DNA of 9,781 bases, taken from contig USKE01000058.1 of NCBI GenBank assembly GCA_900555165.1, positions 1 through 9,781 of the forward strand. Direction: 5' to 3'. The stretch's first letter is position 1, and each line of letters begins with the position of its first letter. Under the pieces are notes generated by a model, which ran no database searches, was not told where the DNA came from, and saw only the letters and a list, made by a program, of their open reading frames with translations. This DNA comes from an uncultured Porphyromonadaceae bacterium. Its GTDB lineage: Bacteria > Bacteroidota > Bacteroidia > Bacteroidales > Muribaculaceae. Positions 1 through 5,985 of the stretch are shown here, in pieces. Both the position numbers and the translations under genes were made by a program.

Positions 1-91
1 CGGCCGGAGCGAAACCACCCCACCCCGATGCCACCGTCGCGGCGGCCAGACAAACCGTGAGCAATCTTTTTCCCTTATACATAAATTTCAT
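1..91 (-). CDS. N-terminus of an exported protein (partial, runs off left edge)
   Basis: Reading the minus strand from an ATG at 91 gives 30 codons open to the window edge: MKFMYKGKRLLTVCLAAATV followed by ASGWGGFAPA. This is a classic signal peptide: a lysine/arginine-rich start (K2, K6, K8, R9), a hydrophobic core (about residues 10-22) and small residues suited to signal peptidase I near the end (ASG or APA). The Cys at 14 is preceded by LTV, a poor lipobox, so I do not call a lipoprotein. A second in-frame ATG at 82 is an alternative start. The mature protein lies outside the window, so its function is unknown. It lies beyond the hairpins that follow apt and is probably a separate transcription unit. 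Confidence 0.6.
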   Translation of the reverse strand, partial: MKFMYKGKRLLTVCLAAATVASGWGGFAPA

Positions 92-218
92 ATAATGGTT
101 GTAAAACAGTTTTAACGTGCCGGCTGGAACCCGGTACAGATATAACGCTATATTACGGCAATTATGTTGGCCGAATAGTCGGCAAAACACGCCATGTTGT
201 CAGAAAAACATACATATT

Positions 219-260
219 TATTGCCGGCCGGCGGCACACACTGCCACACGGCCGGCAATA
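219..260. repeat. GC-rich 12-bp inverted repeat (large hairpin) downstream of apt
   Basis: The segment 219-230 (TATTGCCGGCCG) is the exact reverse complement of 249-260. The 18-base loop itself contains a GGCA/TGCC mini-stem (233-236 and 242-245). On the minus strand the stem is followed by an AT-rich stretch. It may be a back-up terminator of the apt operon or a structured element ahead of the exported-protein gene at 91. The rest of 92-218 shows no gene, only a short perfect palindrome (TAAAACAGTTTTA, 102-114) ten bases upstream of that gene's ATG. Confidence 0.5.
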
Positions 261-274
261 TACCGGAACACAAA

Positions 275-293
275 TGCCCCTGCGGGAGGGGCA
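275..293 (-). terminator. Probable intrinsic terminator of the ybeY-mnmG-apt unit
   Basis: On the minus strand, 14 bases after the apt stop codon, a perfect 7-bp GC-rich stem (TGCCCCT paired with AGGGGCA, loop of 5) is followed by a T-rich tail (TTTGTGTT). Position, stem strength and tail fit a factor-independent terminator, although the T tract is interrupted. A second, larger hairpin lies just beyond at 219-260. Confidence 0.6.
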
Positions 294-307
294 ACATGCG
301 CGCCACG

Positions 308-826
308 TCAGAACGAAATCAGCGAGGTCACCTCTGCATCGGCGGGGAGGTTCTTCCGGCCGTCGAGGGCTGCCAGCTCGATGATGAAGTTGATGTAGAT
401 CTTGCGGGGGTTCATCTGTTTCACCAGATCATAGGCGGCGGCCATTGTACCGCCGGTGGCGAGCACGTCGTCATGCAGCACCACCACATCATCGGGAGTT
501 ATGGCGTCGCGGTGAATCTCGATGGTATCGGTGCCGTATTCCTTTTCATACGATGCCTTGAGCGTGTCGGCGGGGAGTTTGCCGGGCTTGCGCACAGGCA
601 CGAATCCGGCGCCGAGTTCAAACGCCAGAATCGAACCGCCGATAAAGCCGCGCGACTCGATGCCGACAACTTTGGTCACACCTTTGCCGCGATAAAGGTC
701 GGCCAGCGAGACCCCGATTTCATGGAGCGCACGCGGATCCTTGAAAGCCGTGGTGAGATCTTTGAAGAGAATACCCTTCTGCGGGAAATCCTGCACGTCG
801 CGGACTTTTGACTTGATGTAATCCAT
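308..826 (-). CDS. apt: Adenine phosphoribosyltransferase
   Basis: Converts adenine and PRPP to AMP and pyrophosphate in cytosolic purine salvage. The 172-residue product is the usual length for short bacterial Apt. Visible family features are the N-terminal VQDFPQKGILFKDLT (11-25), the ESRGFIGG stretch (57-64) and the type I phosphoribosyltransferase PRPP loop VVVLHDDVLATGGT (114-127), whose second Asp (D120) and TGGT bind PRPP. The ATG at 826 gives the expected MDYIKSKVRDVQDFP start. It lies 115 bases downstream of mnmG on the same strand, and that gap carries a parS site. I see no good TAnnTTTG promoter directly upstream on this strand, so transcription probably reads through from ybeY-mnmG. 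It is followed by a terminator hairpin. The gene is intact. Confidence 0.97.
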   Translation of the reverse strand: MDYIKSKVRDVQDFPQKGILFKDLTTAFKDPRALHEIGVSLADLYRGKGVTKVVGIESRGFIGGSILAFELGAGFVPVRKPGKLPADTLKASYEKEYGTDTIEIHRDAITPDDVVVLHDDVLATGGTMAAAYDLVKQMNPRKIYINFIIELAALDGRKNLPADAEVTSLISF

Positions 827-904
827 ATCTTTTCTTTTAGGTAGTATCTTTGAGGTTAAAAATTTCTTTACTGTGTAACCGGCTGGAGAATCGCCACTTG
901 GCTA

Positions 905-920
905 TGTTCCACGTGAAACA
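905..920. other. parS: parS chromosome-partitioning site (ParB/Spo0J binding)
   Basis: TGTTCCACGTGAAACA matches every fixed position of the ParB-box consensus TGTTNCACGTGAAACA, known from Bacillus Spo0J and conserved very widely. It is a near-palindrome (one mismatched pair), the normal form of the site. It lies in the non-coding gap between the mnmG stop and the apt start, 21 bases past mnmG. ParB would load here and spread along the flanking DNA to form the segregation complex. Chromosomal parS sites usually cluster near the replication origin, so the locus is probably origin-proximal. ParB itself is not in the window. Confidence 0.88.
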
Positions 921-941
921 ATCATCAGCCTGTCTTTCGGC

Positions 942-2879
942 TTATCTCCCCGACATAAGCAGGAGGATATTTATGTCGGCGGGCGACACGCCGGGGATTC
1001 TTGACGCCTGGCCGATGGTGGCCGGGCGTATGCGGTCAAGTTTCTGCCGAGCCTCGGTGGAGAGGGCTGTAATCGACGAGTAGTCGAACCTGTCGCCGAG
1101 GGGCACCGACTCAAGACGGTTGAGCTTTTCGGCCTGCTGGGCCTCGCGCTGTATGTAGCCGTCATATTTCAGCAACACCTCGGCCGATTCGGTTATCTCG
1201 TCGCGACGGTCGGCGGGGAGCGCCTCAATCATGGCGGCCAGACCTGCGTGATGCGAAACAAGGAGCGCTATATTGAGCTGTGGCCTGAGCACAAGCTGCG
1301 CCAGCTTGCAGCCGTCGGTCACGGGGGTAAGTTCGGCCATAGTGCCGGCAAGCGCCTCGCTGTTGTTGACCGCCTCGAAGATGGCGTTGATGTCAGCAGC
1401 CTTTACCGAGGTCGACCGGATATAGTCGATCAGGCCGTCGCGCAGACGTATCTTCTCGTTAAGGAGGTCAAGCCTCTCCTGCCCCGCCAGCCCCAGCTCG
1501 AACGCAAGGGGCGTGAGGCGTGCGTCGGCATCGTCCTGACGCAGGAGTATGCGGTATTCGGCACGCGAGGTGAACATGCGGTAAGGCTCGTCGACGCCCT
1601 TTGTGACGAGGTCGTCGATAAGCACGCCTATATATGCCTGGTCGCGCCTGAGAGTAAGCTGCCGCGGGGCGGTGCTGTCGGCATCGAGCGCGCGGAAAGC
1701 GGCGTTGGCACCTGCCACGAGCCCCTGCCCGGCGGCCTCCTCGTAACCGGTGGTGCCGTTAATCTGACCGGCGAAAAAGAGGCTATCGACAAGCTTTGTC
1801 TCAAGTGTATGACGCAACTGCGTGGGGTCGAAGAAGTCGTATTCTATGGCATACCCCGGGCGGAACAGATGCACATCTTTCAGCGCCGGGATGGTGCGCA
1901 GAGCCTCGATCTGTATGTCGATAGGCAGTGACGACGAGAACCCGTTGAGGTAATATTCGGTTGTCTCCTCCCCTTCCGGCTCAAGGAAAAGCTGATGCGA
2001 TTCCTTGTCGGCGAAGGTCACAATCTTTGTTTCAATCGAGGGGCAGTAGCGCGGGCCGATGCTTTGTATCTGGCCGTTGTAGAGCGGCGAGTCAGGCAGT
2101 CCGCGACGCAACACTTCGTGGGTTTCCGGGCCGGTCCAGACGTTGTAGCAACGGCGCTGGCGCAGCTTTGACCGCTCACCGGGCAGGTACGAGAAATGAT
2201 GGAAATCCTCCTCAAGTTCCTGCGGCGTGGTGAGATCGAAATGTATCGTGCGGCCGTCGAGGCGCACCGGCGTGCCGGTCTTCATCCTGTCAGCGGCGAA
2301 TCCGAGGCCGCGCAGCTGTTCGGTAATGCCGGTGGCGGGAGGCTCGGCACAGCGGCCGCCGGCAAGCTGCACGCGCCCTATGTGCATCAGCCCGTTCAGG
2401 AACGTGCCGTTGGTAAGCACCACGGCGCGGGCGGTGAATTTCATGCCGAGAGCGGTTTCCACGCCTGTGACACGCGGTTTCTCGCCATCATTGTCAATGG
2501 TGAGACCGGTAACGGAGTCCTGCCACATCCACAGGTTCGGCGTCTGCTCAAGCTCATGACGCCAGTATTCCGAAAACCGCATGCGGTCAATCTGGGCGCG
2601 CGGGCTCCACATGGCGGGGCCTTTCGAGCGGTTGAGCATGCGGAACTGTATCGATGCACGGTCGGTTATCACGCCCATACGGCCGCCGAGCGCATCAATC
2701 TCGCGCACAATCTGGCCCTTGGCTATACCGCCTACGGCCGGATTACAGCTCATCTGGGCTATCTTGTTCAGGTCTATTGTAATCAGCAGAGTGGATGCAC
2801 CGAGCCGGGCAGCCGCCGAGGCCGCCTCGCAACCGGCATGGCCGGCACCCACCACAATCACATCATAATCGAGACGCAA
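942..2879 (-). CDS. mnmG: tRNA uridine-5-carboxymethylaminomethyl modification enzyme MnmG (GidA)
   Basis: FAD-binding partner of MnmE. Together they install the (carboxymethyl)aminomethyl group on U34 of tRNAs reading split codon boxes. The 645-residue product is slightly long for the family (about 620-630). It shows the Rossmann dinucleotide motif VIVVGAGHAGCEAA (8-20, GxGxxG at 11-16), MSCNPAVGGIAKGQIVREID, the Cys-containing GPRYCPSIETKIV segment, FAGQINGTTGYEEAAGQGLVAG, and the C-terminal helical MnmE-binding domain with RPATIGQASRIPGVSPADI. The start is a TTG codon at 2879: the Rossmann strand begins at residue 6, no in-frame ATG exists upstream before a stop, and ATGs in GATTATGATGTG are out of frame. 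It lies 60 bases downstream of ybeY and upstream of parS and apt. It is complete with no frameshift. Confidence 0.97.
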   Translation of the reverse strand: MRLDYDVIVVGAGHAGCEAASAAARLGASTLLITIDLNKIAQMSCNPAVGGIAKGQIVREIDALGGRMGVITDRASIQFRMLNRSKGPAMWSPRAQIDRMRFSEYWRHELEQTPNLWMWQDSVTGLTIDNDGEKPRVTGVETALGMKFTARAVVLTNGTFLNGLMHIGRVQLAGGRCAEPPATGITEQLRGLGFAADRMKTGTPVRLDGRTIHFDLTTPQELEEDFHHFSYLPGERSKLRQRRCYNVWTGPETHEVLRRGLPDSPLYNGQIQSIGPRYCPSIETKIVTFADKESHQLFLEPEGEETTEYYLNGFSSSLPIDIQIEALRTIPALKDVHLFRPGYAIEYDFFDPTQLRHTLETKLVDSLFFAGQINGTTGYEEAAGQGLVAGANAAFRALDADSTAPRQLTLRRDQAYIGVLIDDLVTKGVDEPYRMFTSRAEYRILLRQDDADARLTPLAFELGLAGQERLDLLNEKIRLRDGLIDYIRSTSVKAADINAIFEAVNNSEALAGTMAELTPVTDGCKLAQLVLRPQLNIALLVSHHAGLAAMIEALPADRRDEITESAEVLLKYDGYIQREAQQAEKLNRLESVPLGDRFDYSSITALSTEARQKLDRIRPATIGQASRIPGVSPADINILLLMSGR

Positions 2880-2939
2880 AACTGATAAACTGATTTTAAA
2901 CGATTGATTTACTTATATTTACACACACCGACAACCCGT

Positions 2940-3401
2940 TTAAGCGCCTGATTCAAGCGTGTCGAGCATGGCGAGGGCGCGGTCTTCGTGCGCCTCCATG
3001 ATCTCGCGTTCGCCGGGACCTTTGTCGTTTATGCCGCAGAGGTGCAGCACGCCGTGGATTATCACGCGGCGCAGTTCGCGGTCATAAGTGGCGCCCTGCA
3101 TCTCAGCGTTCGAGGCTACGGTGTAGAGCGAAATGAACATGTCGCCGCGGATCAGACGTCCGCGCGAATCGTCAAACGTGATGATGTCGGTGTAATAATC
3201 GTGGTTGAGGAACCGGCGGTTCACATCGATTATCGTATCGTCGTCACAGAAGATATACGACAGCGGGCCGCACAACCTGTCGTGATCGGCGGCGACCATC
3301 TCAATCCATCGGGCGATGACACCGTAGTCGAGTTCGGGAACCCCTACCCTACCCCGGGTCAGCCACTGGAATTTTTCGTTTTTGCGATTGACGTCGTTCA
3401 T
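2940..3401 (-). CDS. ybeY: Endoribonuclease YbeY (rRNA maturation factor)
   Basis: Metal-dependent RNase of the UPF0054 family, involved in 16S rRNA 3' end processing and 70S quality control. The product from ATG 3401 is 153 residues. It has the family hallmark segment DVNRRFLNHDYYTDIITFD (59-77), the strand GDMFIS (86-91) and the metal-site motif HGVLHLCGINDKG (116-128). The canonical motif HGxLHLxGxDH supplies three histidines. Here two are kept (H116, H120) and Asp126 stands where the third His would be, which I recall as a common Bacteroidetes form. A TTG two codons upstream (3407) is a possible alternative start, but the promoter at 3417-3447 leaves only about 8 bases of leader and favours the ATG. 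First gene of the ybeY-mnmG-apt unit. Confidence 0.95.
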   Translation of the reverse strand: MNDVNRKNEKFQWLTRGRVGVPELDYGVIARWIEMVAADHDRLCGPLSYIFCDDDTIIDVNRRFLNHDYYTDIITFDDSRGRLIRGDMFISLYTVASNAEMQGATYDRELRRVIIHGVLHLCGINDKGPGEREIMEAHEDRALAMLDTLESGA

Positions 3402-3416
3402 AAGCAAAAATACCTA

Positions 3417-3447
3417 CAAAGGTAGACAATCCCCCTTAAAAAGTCAA
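3417..3447 (-). promoter_or_regulatory. Bacteroidetes-type promoter of ybeY-mnmG-apt
   Basis: On the minus strand, a -7 box TACCTTTG (3424-3417) matches the Bacteroidetes consensus TAnnTTTG exactly. It is preceded by a -33 core TTG (3447-3445) in the context ATTGAC, with a spacer of exactly 20 bases, the preferred distance for the Bacteroidetes primary sigma factor. The predicted transcription start is near 3410, giving a leader of only about 8-10 bases before the ybeY ATG. A TTGGCGCCAA palindrome lies about 20 bases upstream (3467-3476) and could be an operator, but this is speculative. Confidence 0.75.
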
Positions 3448-3448
3448 T

Positions 3449-3686
3449 ACTCTGCCCGTTTTTCGTTTGGCGCCAACAAATCACACCCCAATATCCTGTA
3501 ACCTCACATTTTGCCGATTTTTCAGTTCAAAAATCATACCCACGGCATATCTGAGCATAAAATACTATGTCACAATAAATTACGACAAGCAAAGCCCGAT
3601 TTTAACGCTCTGAGAATCGAATATTTCCCAACACACAACCCGTTGTCCGCAAAAAACACTGCGATTTCAGCCAAAAATCCCGCCTG
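3449..3686. other. AT-rich intergenic stretch without a recognisable gene
   Basis: About 240 AT-rich bases lie between the ybeY promoter and the end of the small membrane-protein gene. The only open frame here is a short plus-strand one (3511-3708) with a low-complexity, protein-unlike translation, and I reject it. The stretch holds the perfect 10-bp palindrome TTGGCGCCAA (3467-3476) and a small ACAAC/GTTGT stem (3635-3646). I see no convincing terminator, RNA gene or repeat. Confidence 0.5.
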
Positions 3687-3899
3687 TCAGACAAGAAGAA
3701 CCGGATAAACGATTATGGCGACAAATGTCAGCGCGGTGGCCGTCAGTCCGAAAATCTTACAGACCTTCAACCGGCGTCGGCACCGGGCCTCGTCAATCCG
3801 CCCGCGCTTTAACGCAAGATGCGCCAATACCCTCCCGGTGAACGAAACCATGAAAGATGCCACCGCCACAAACAGAATCACAATACACATCGCCGCCAT
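3687..3899 (-). CDS. Small two-helix membrane protein, function unknown
   Basis: Seventy residues beginning MAAMCIVILFVAVASFMVSF. There are two predicted transmembrane segments (about 4-22 and 48-68) separated by a strongly basic loop (KRGRIDEARCRRRLKVCK, 31-48). The basic loop suggests both ends face away from the cytoplasm. I chose ATG 3899 because it overlaps the stop of the upstream gene in a TGATG arrangement, a signature of translational coupling. A 26-codon in-frame extension to 3977 exists but would overlap the upstream gene heavily and lacks membrane-protein character. I do not recognise the family. The coupling suggests it works with the upstream three-helix protein. Confidence 0.55.
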   Translation of the reverse strand: MAAMCIVILFVAVASFMVSFTGRVLAHLALKRGRIDEARCRRRLKVCKIFGLTATALTFVAIIVYPVLLV

Positions 3900-4156
3900 C
3901 ACATCAGATTTATCAGATACAACAAAATTCCCACAAGCACCACCCCGCCGAGCTGATACGCGCAATACCTCTTGCATCCCTGCCGGTACCCGTGGTAAAC
4001 CTTATAACCGGTCGACAACACATACAGACCGTATGCCACCCAAAGCAGCCACGGTTTCCGCATACCGAAGAATATGGCATCCACACACAGCAGCGCCACA
4101 CCAACAAACAGCAACGCAGACAAAACCTTCCTATGCGGCACAGCAGGCACATCCAT
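3899..4156 (-). CDS. Small three-helix membrane protein, function unknown
   Basis: Eighty-five residues from ATG 4156, starting MDVPAVPHRKVLSALLFVGV. Three hydrophobic segments are visible (about 11-31, 36-53 and 67-84). Between the second and third is a Tyr/Lys/Arg/Cys-rich loop (GYKVYHGYRQGCKRYCAYQ, 51-69) with two cysteines. A TTG 12 codons upstream (4192) is a weaker start, because the extension reads through an AT-rich T6-G-A6 hairpin that looks like leader DNA. The last codon and stop overlap the next gene's start (TGATG). There is no family match from memory. It is single-copy-looking, with ordinary codon use for a small membrane gene. No perfect promoter was found upstream. Confidence 0.55.
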   Translation of the reverse strand: MDVPAVPHRKVLSALLFVGVALLCVDAIFFGMRKPWLLWVAYGLYVLSTGYKVYHGYRQGCKRYCAYQLGGVVLVGILLYLINLM

Positions 4157-4282
4157 GGTTATGATTTTTTGAAAAAACAGAAAATCAGGCAAAATACCCT
4201 AACTTAAAAACAGTATCACGATACAATAGTTTATAGGACAGCTAATATTCAGAGAACAGTTTATATATTGGGCCGAAAAGAG

Positions 4283-4365
4283 TGTAGGGATGCACCCCGG
4301 TGCATCCTCATACCAATGGACGAGCCTTTTCACAAGGATAGGATGCACCGGGGTGCATCCCTACA
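4283..4365. repeat. Nested inverted repeat resembling a REP/BIME-type interspersed element
   Basis: Two 26-base arms (4283-4308 and 4340-4365) are exact reverse complements across a 31-base spacer. Each arm contains its own hairpin: GGATGCACC and GGTGCATCC around a 2-base centre (CC in the left arm, GG in the right), bordered on the outer side by TGTA and ACA-type ends. The element is therefore a pair of inverted palindromes, the layout of bacterial interspersed mosaic elements built from REP units and often mobilised by RAYT (IS200-like) transposases. It begins 22 bases past the stop of the LPS kinase gene. On the minus strand the distal arm is followed by ACTCTTTTC, so it may also terminate that operon. 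No transposase is in the window, and copy number elsewhere cannot be seen. Confidence 0.7.
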
Positions 4366-4387
4366 ATCTGCTTTACTGCACGAGGGT

Positions 4388-5161
4388 TCAGGCGAAGGGG
4401 TGGATGAGGCGCCTGAAAAAACGTTTCAGGGGTTTCTGCACGCGGTCTTTGCTGAAAAGGAAACGGCGCAACACACGCAAGGCACGGCGCTCCATGCGGG
4501 CATGGTCTTCATTCAGGGCGCGGGCTGTGGCGCGGGCAAGCCGGGCGGTCTCGGTCTCGACTATGTTGATGCGGCGGAACATGGTCATGAGCTTGCGGCG
4601 CCTGTGACGCCCGAACCGCGTGCGGTTCACATCGACATAGCAGAAACGGTAGTTGCCGTCGGCCTCGCGGCGATACATGACGTTGCCGGGCGAGAAATCC
4701 TCGAACAGCACCCCGGCACGGAACAGCCGCGCCATCTCCCGGCCCAGCGCGTCGACAAACGCATCGCGGTCGGGCCACTCCTCCCAACAGCGGGTCTCGG
4801 CCACATCGGGCCGGAACTCGCATATATAATATGCCCGGTCAAGCAGGCCGAGGCGTGTATGCGTCTCGCACCACCCTAACGGCGCCGGGGTGTCAAACCC
4901 CATGTCGAGCAGACGGCGCGCGTTGTCGAACGAGCGGTGTGCCTTCGAGTCGCGGAAGAATCCGTATATTATCCCCTTCAGCAGACCGGCGCGTTTGAAA
5001 TCTTTCACACATGCCACAGTGCCGTCAGGGAGTGCGACAGTGTAGAGCCGGTTGCGCCCGGCATAGATCACCTGCGCACCCTCGGGCTCGCGCCCTGCGC
5101 ACAGATTGGTCTTGAGGCGCTGCACGGCCTCGGCTCGGAGGGGTGACTGCTCAGTATTCAT
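4388..5161 (-). CDS. Lipopolysaccharide core/Kdo kinase, InaA/WaaP/KdkA-like
   Basis: A 257-residue protein with a protein-kinase-like fold of the LPS kinase family, which phosphorylates heptose or Kdo in the LPS inner core on the cytoplasmic face. Visible kinase elements are the beta-3 lysine in VACVKDFKR (K53), the catalytic loop VLFEDFSPGNVMYR (151-164; D155 catalytic, N160 metal ligand) and the metal-binding YVDVNRTRFG (175-184; D177). D[FY]SPGN followed by D[VI]NR is typical of the Bacteroidetes InaA-type kinases. The C-terminus is very basic (about 222-251), suiting membrane contact. ATG 5161 overlaps the upstream gene's stop by 11 bases; a 12-codon longer start at 5197 overlaps further and is less likely. 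Last gene of the operon. Whether the acceptor is Kdo or a core sugar cannot be told. Confidence 0.82.
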   Translation of the reverse strand: MNTEQSPLRAEAVQRLKTNLCAGREPEGAQVIYAGRNRLYTVALPDGTVACVKDFKRAGLLKGIIYGFFRDSKAHRSFDNARRLLDMGFDTPAPLGWCETHTRLGLLDRAYYICEFRPDVAETRCWEEWPDRDAFVDALGREMARLFRAGVLFEDFSPGNVMYRREADGNYRFCYVDVNRTRFGRHRRRKLMTMFRRINIVETETARLARATARALNEDHARMERRALRVLRRFLFSKDRVQKPLKRFFRRLIHPFA

Positions 5162-5978
5162 ATCGGAAAAGATGCGCGAAATCCGAGAAATCATCAAGTG
5201 TGAACGGCTCTTCGGGAGCGGTCATGAAACGTATGGGCACGTCGCGGTACATCGCACCCACGAGCGAGAATGTGCTTGGAGGCCCCATTATGTAATCGCA
5301 CTGCGAGAGCGCCCGCAGGTCGGCCACCGCTGAGTCGGCGGGACCCTCGACAGCGGTCACCGCATCGCCCAGACTGCGGGCGAAAGCGGCCGCGTCAAGG
5401 CCGCGGTCGTTTGTGGCGAGGACTACCCTCACCCGGCGCCCCGAAGGCTCCACAAGAGCCGCAAAATGCCTCACTGCCCGGGTATAATGGTCGTCGGTAA
5501 AGAAGTATTTCCCGTTGTGCCAGCGGTCATAGTCGCCGCGGCGTATATGCACTCCGAGCACGACTTCGTTGTCACGGCGCTCGCGCGGCGCGGGGTCGTC
5601 GAATTCAAAAAGGCTGACAATCTCGTCGCGGTATTTCAGGAACAGGTCATAATGGCGCACCTGCCAGCCGGCCATGACGGCACCGGGGAGACGATGCGCG
5701 GCTTTCTCAAGCCGTGCAAGTTTCGCGCTGACCGAGGCGGTATCCTCAGCGGGGTCGTCAAACGACACCACCGGCACCAGCCCCATGGCCGAGCCGTATT
5801 TGGCCCACAGATACGTGAGGTAATTGTGGCCGCGGGCGCGCCGTATCCGGAACCCGGGATATTTGTAGCAGAACCGCATCGAAACAGCTTTCAGGCCATG
5901 TTCACGCGCCCAGGCGTAACAGTGGCCGAACTGCAGGATGTTGTTGCACATCCGCCCTTTGTCTTTTGCAAATATCAT
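5151..5978 (-). CDS. GT11-like glycosyltransferase (alpha-1,2-fucosyltransferase superfamily)
   Basis: A 275-residue cytosolic enzyme with the landmarks of the fucosyltransferase GT11/O-fucosyltransferase superfamily. These are an N-terminal donor-site segment GRMCNNILQFGHCYAWA (8-24, equivalent to GxLGNQMFQYA), the hallmark HIRRGDY (144-150) whose Arg contacts the GDP-sugar, and a C-terminal MGPPSTFSLVGAMY (231-244), equivalent to the SSFSWWAA region. The family transfers fucose from GDP-fucose. The altered N-terminal motif marks a divergent subgroup, so donor and acceptor are uncertain. It starts 7 bases after the DUF6492-like gene, and its end overlaps the LPS kinase gene by 11 bases, so the three are almost certainly co-translated. 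A role in decorating the LPS core is inferred from this context. Confidence 0.78.
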   Translation of the reverse strand: MIFAKDKGRMCNNILQFGHCYAWAREHGLKAVSMRFCYKYPGFRIRRARGHNYLTYLWAKYGSAMGLVPVVSFDDPAEDTASVSAKLARLEKAAHRLPGAVMAGWQVRHYDLFLKYRDEIVSLFEFDDPAPRERRDNEVVLGVHIRRGDYDRWHNGKYFFTDDHYTRAVRHFAALVEPSGRRVRVVLATNDRGLDAAAFARSLGDAVTAVEGPADSAVADLRALSQCDYIMGPPSTFSLVGAMYRDVPIRFMTAPEEPFTLDDFSDFAHLFRYEY

Positions 5979-5985
5979 GACAAGC

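Noticed and set aside
417..432. TGTTTCAC resembling half of a parS site inside apt
   Set aside because: Only the left half matches; the right half (CAGATCAT) does not fit GTGAAACA, so it is probably chance coding sequence.
845..852. Plus-strand TATCTTTG matching a TAnnTTTG -7 box
   Set aside because: No -33 element at the right distance and no credible plus-strand gene downstream.
850..1083. Plus-strand 77-codon frame containing MFHVKQ
   Set aside because: The MFHVKQ run is simply the translation of the parS site, and the rest is antisense to the mnmG 3' end. This is a well-known kind of false gene next to parS.
1248..1931. Long plus-strand frame (227 codons) opposite mnmG
   Set aside because: Antisense to the clearly functional mnmG; the length is explained by GC-rich codon bias, and the translation has no family features.
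2196..2885. Long plus-strand frame (229 codons) opposite the mnmG 5' half
   Set aside because: Same explanation: a shadow frame of a conserved gene, with no recognisable domain.
4213..4224. Short palindrome GTATCACGATAC upstream of the small membrane genes
   Set aside because: Only a 5-bp stem, no matching promoter geometry, and easily due to chance in AT-rich DNA.
4268..4879. Plus-strand 203-codon frame opposite the LPS kinase
   Set aside because: It reads through the inverted-repeat element and then antisense to kinase motifs; not protein-like.
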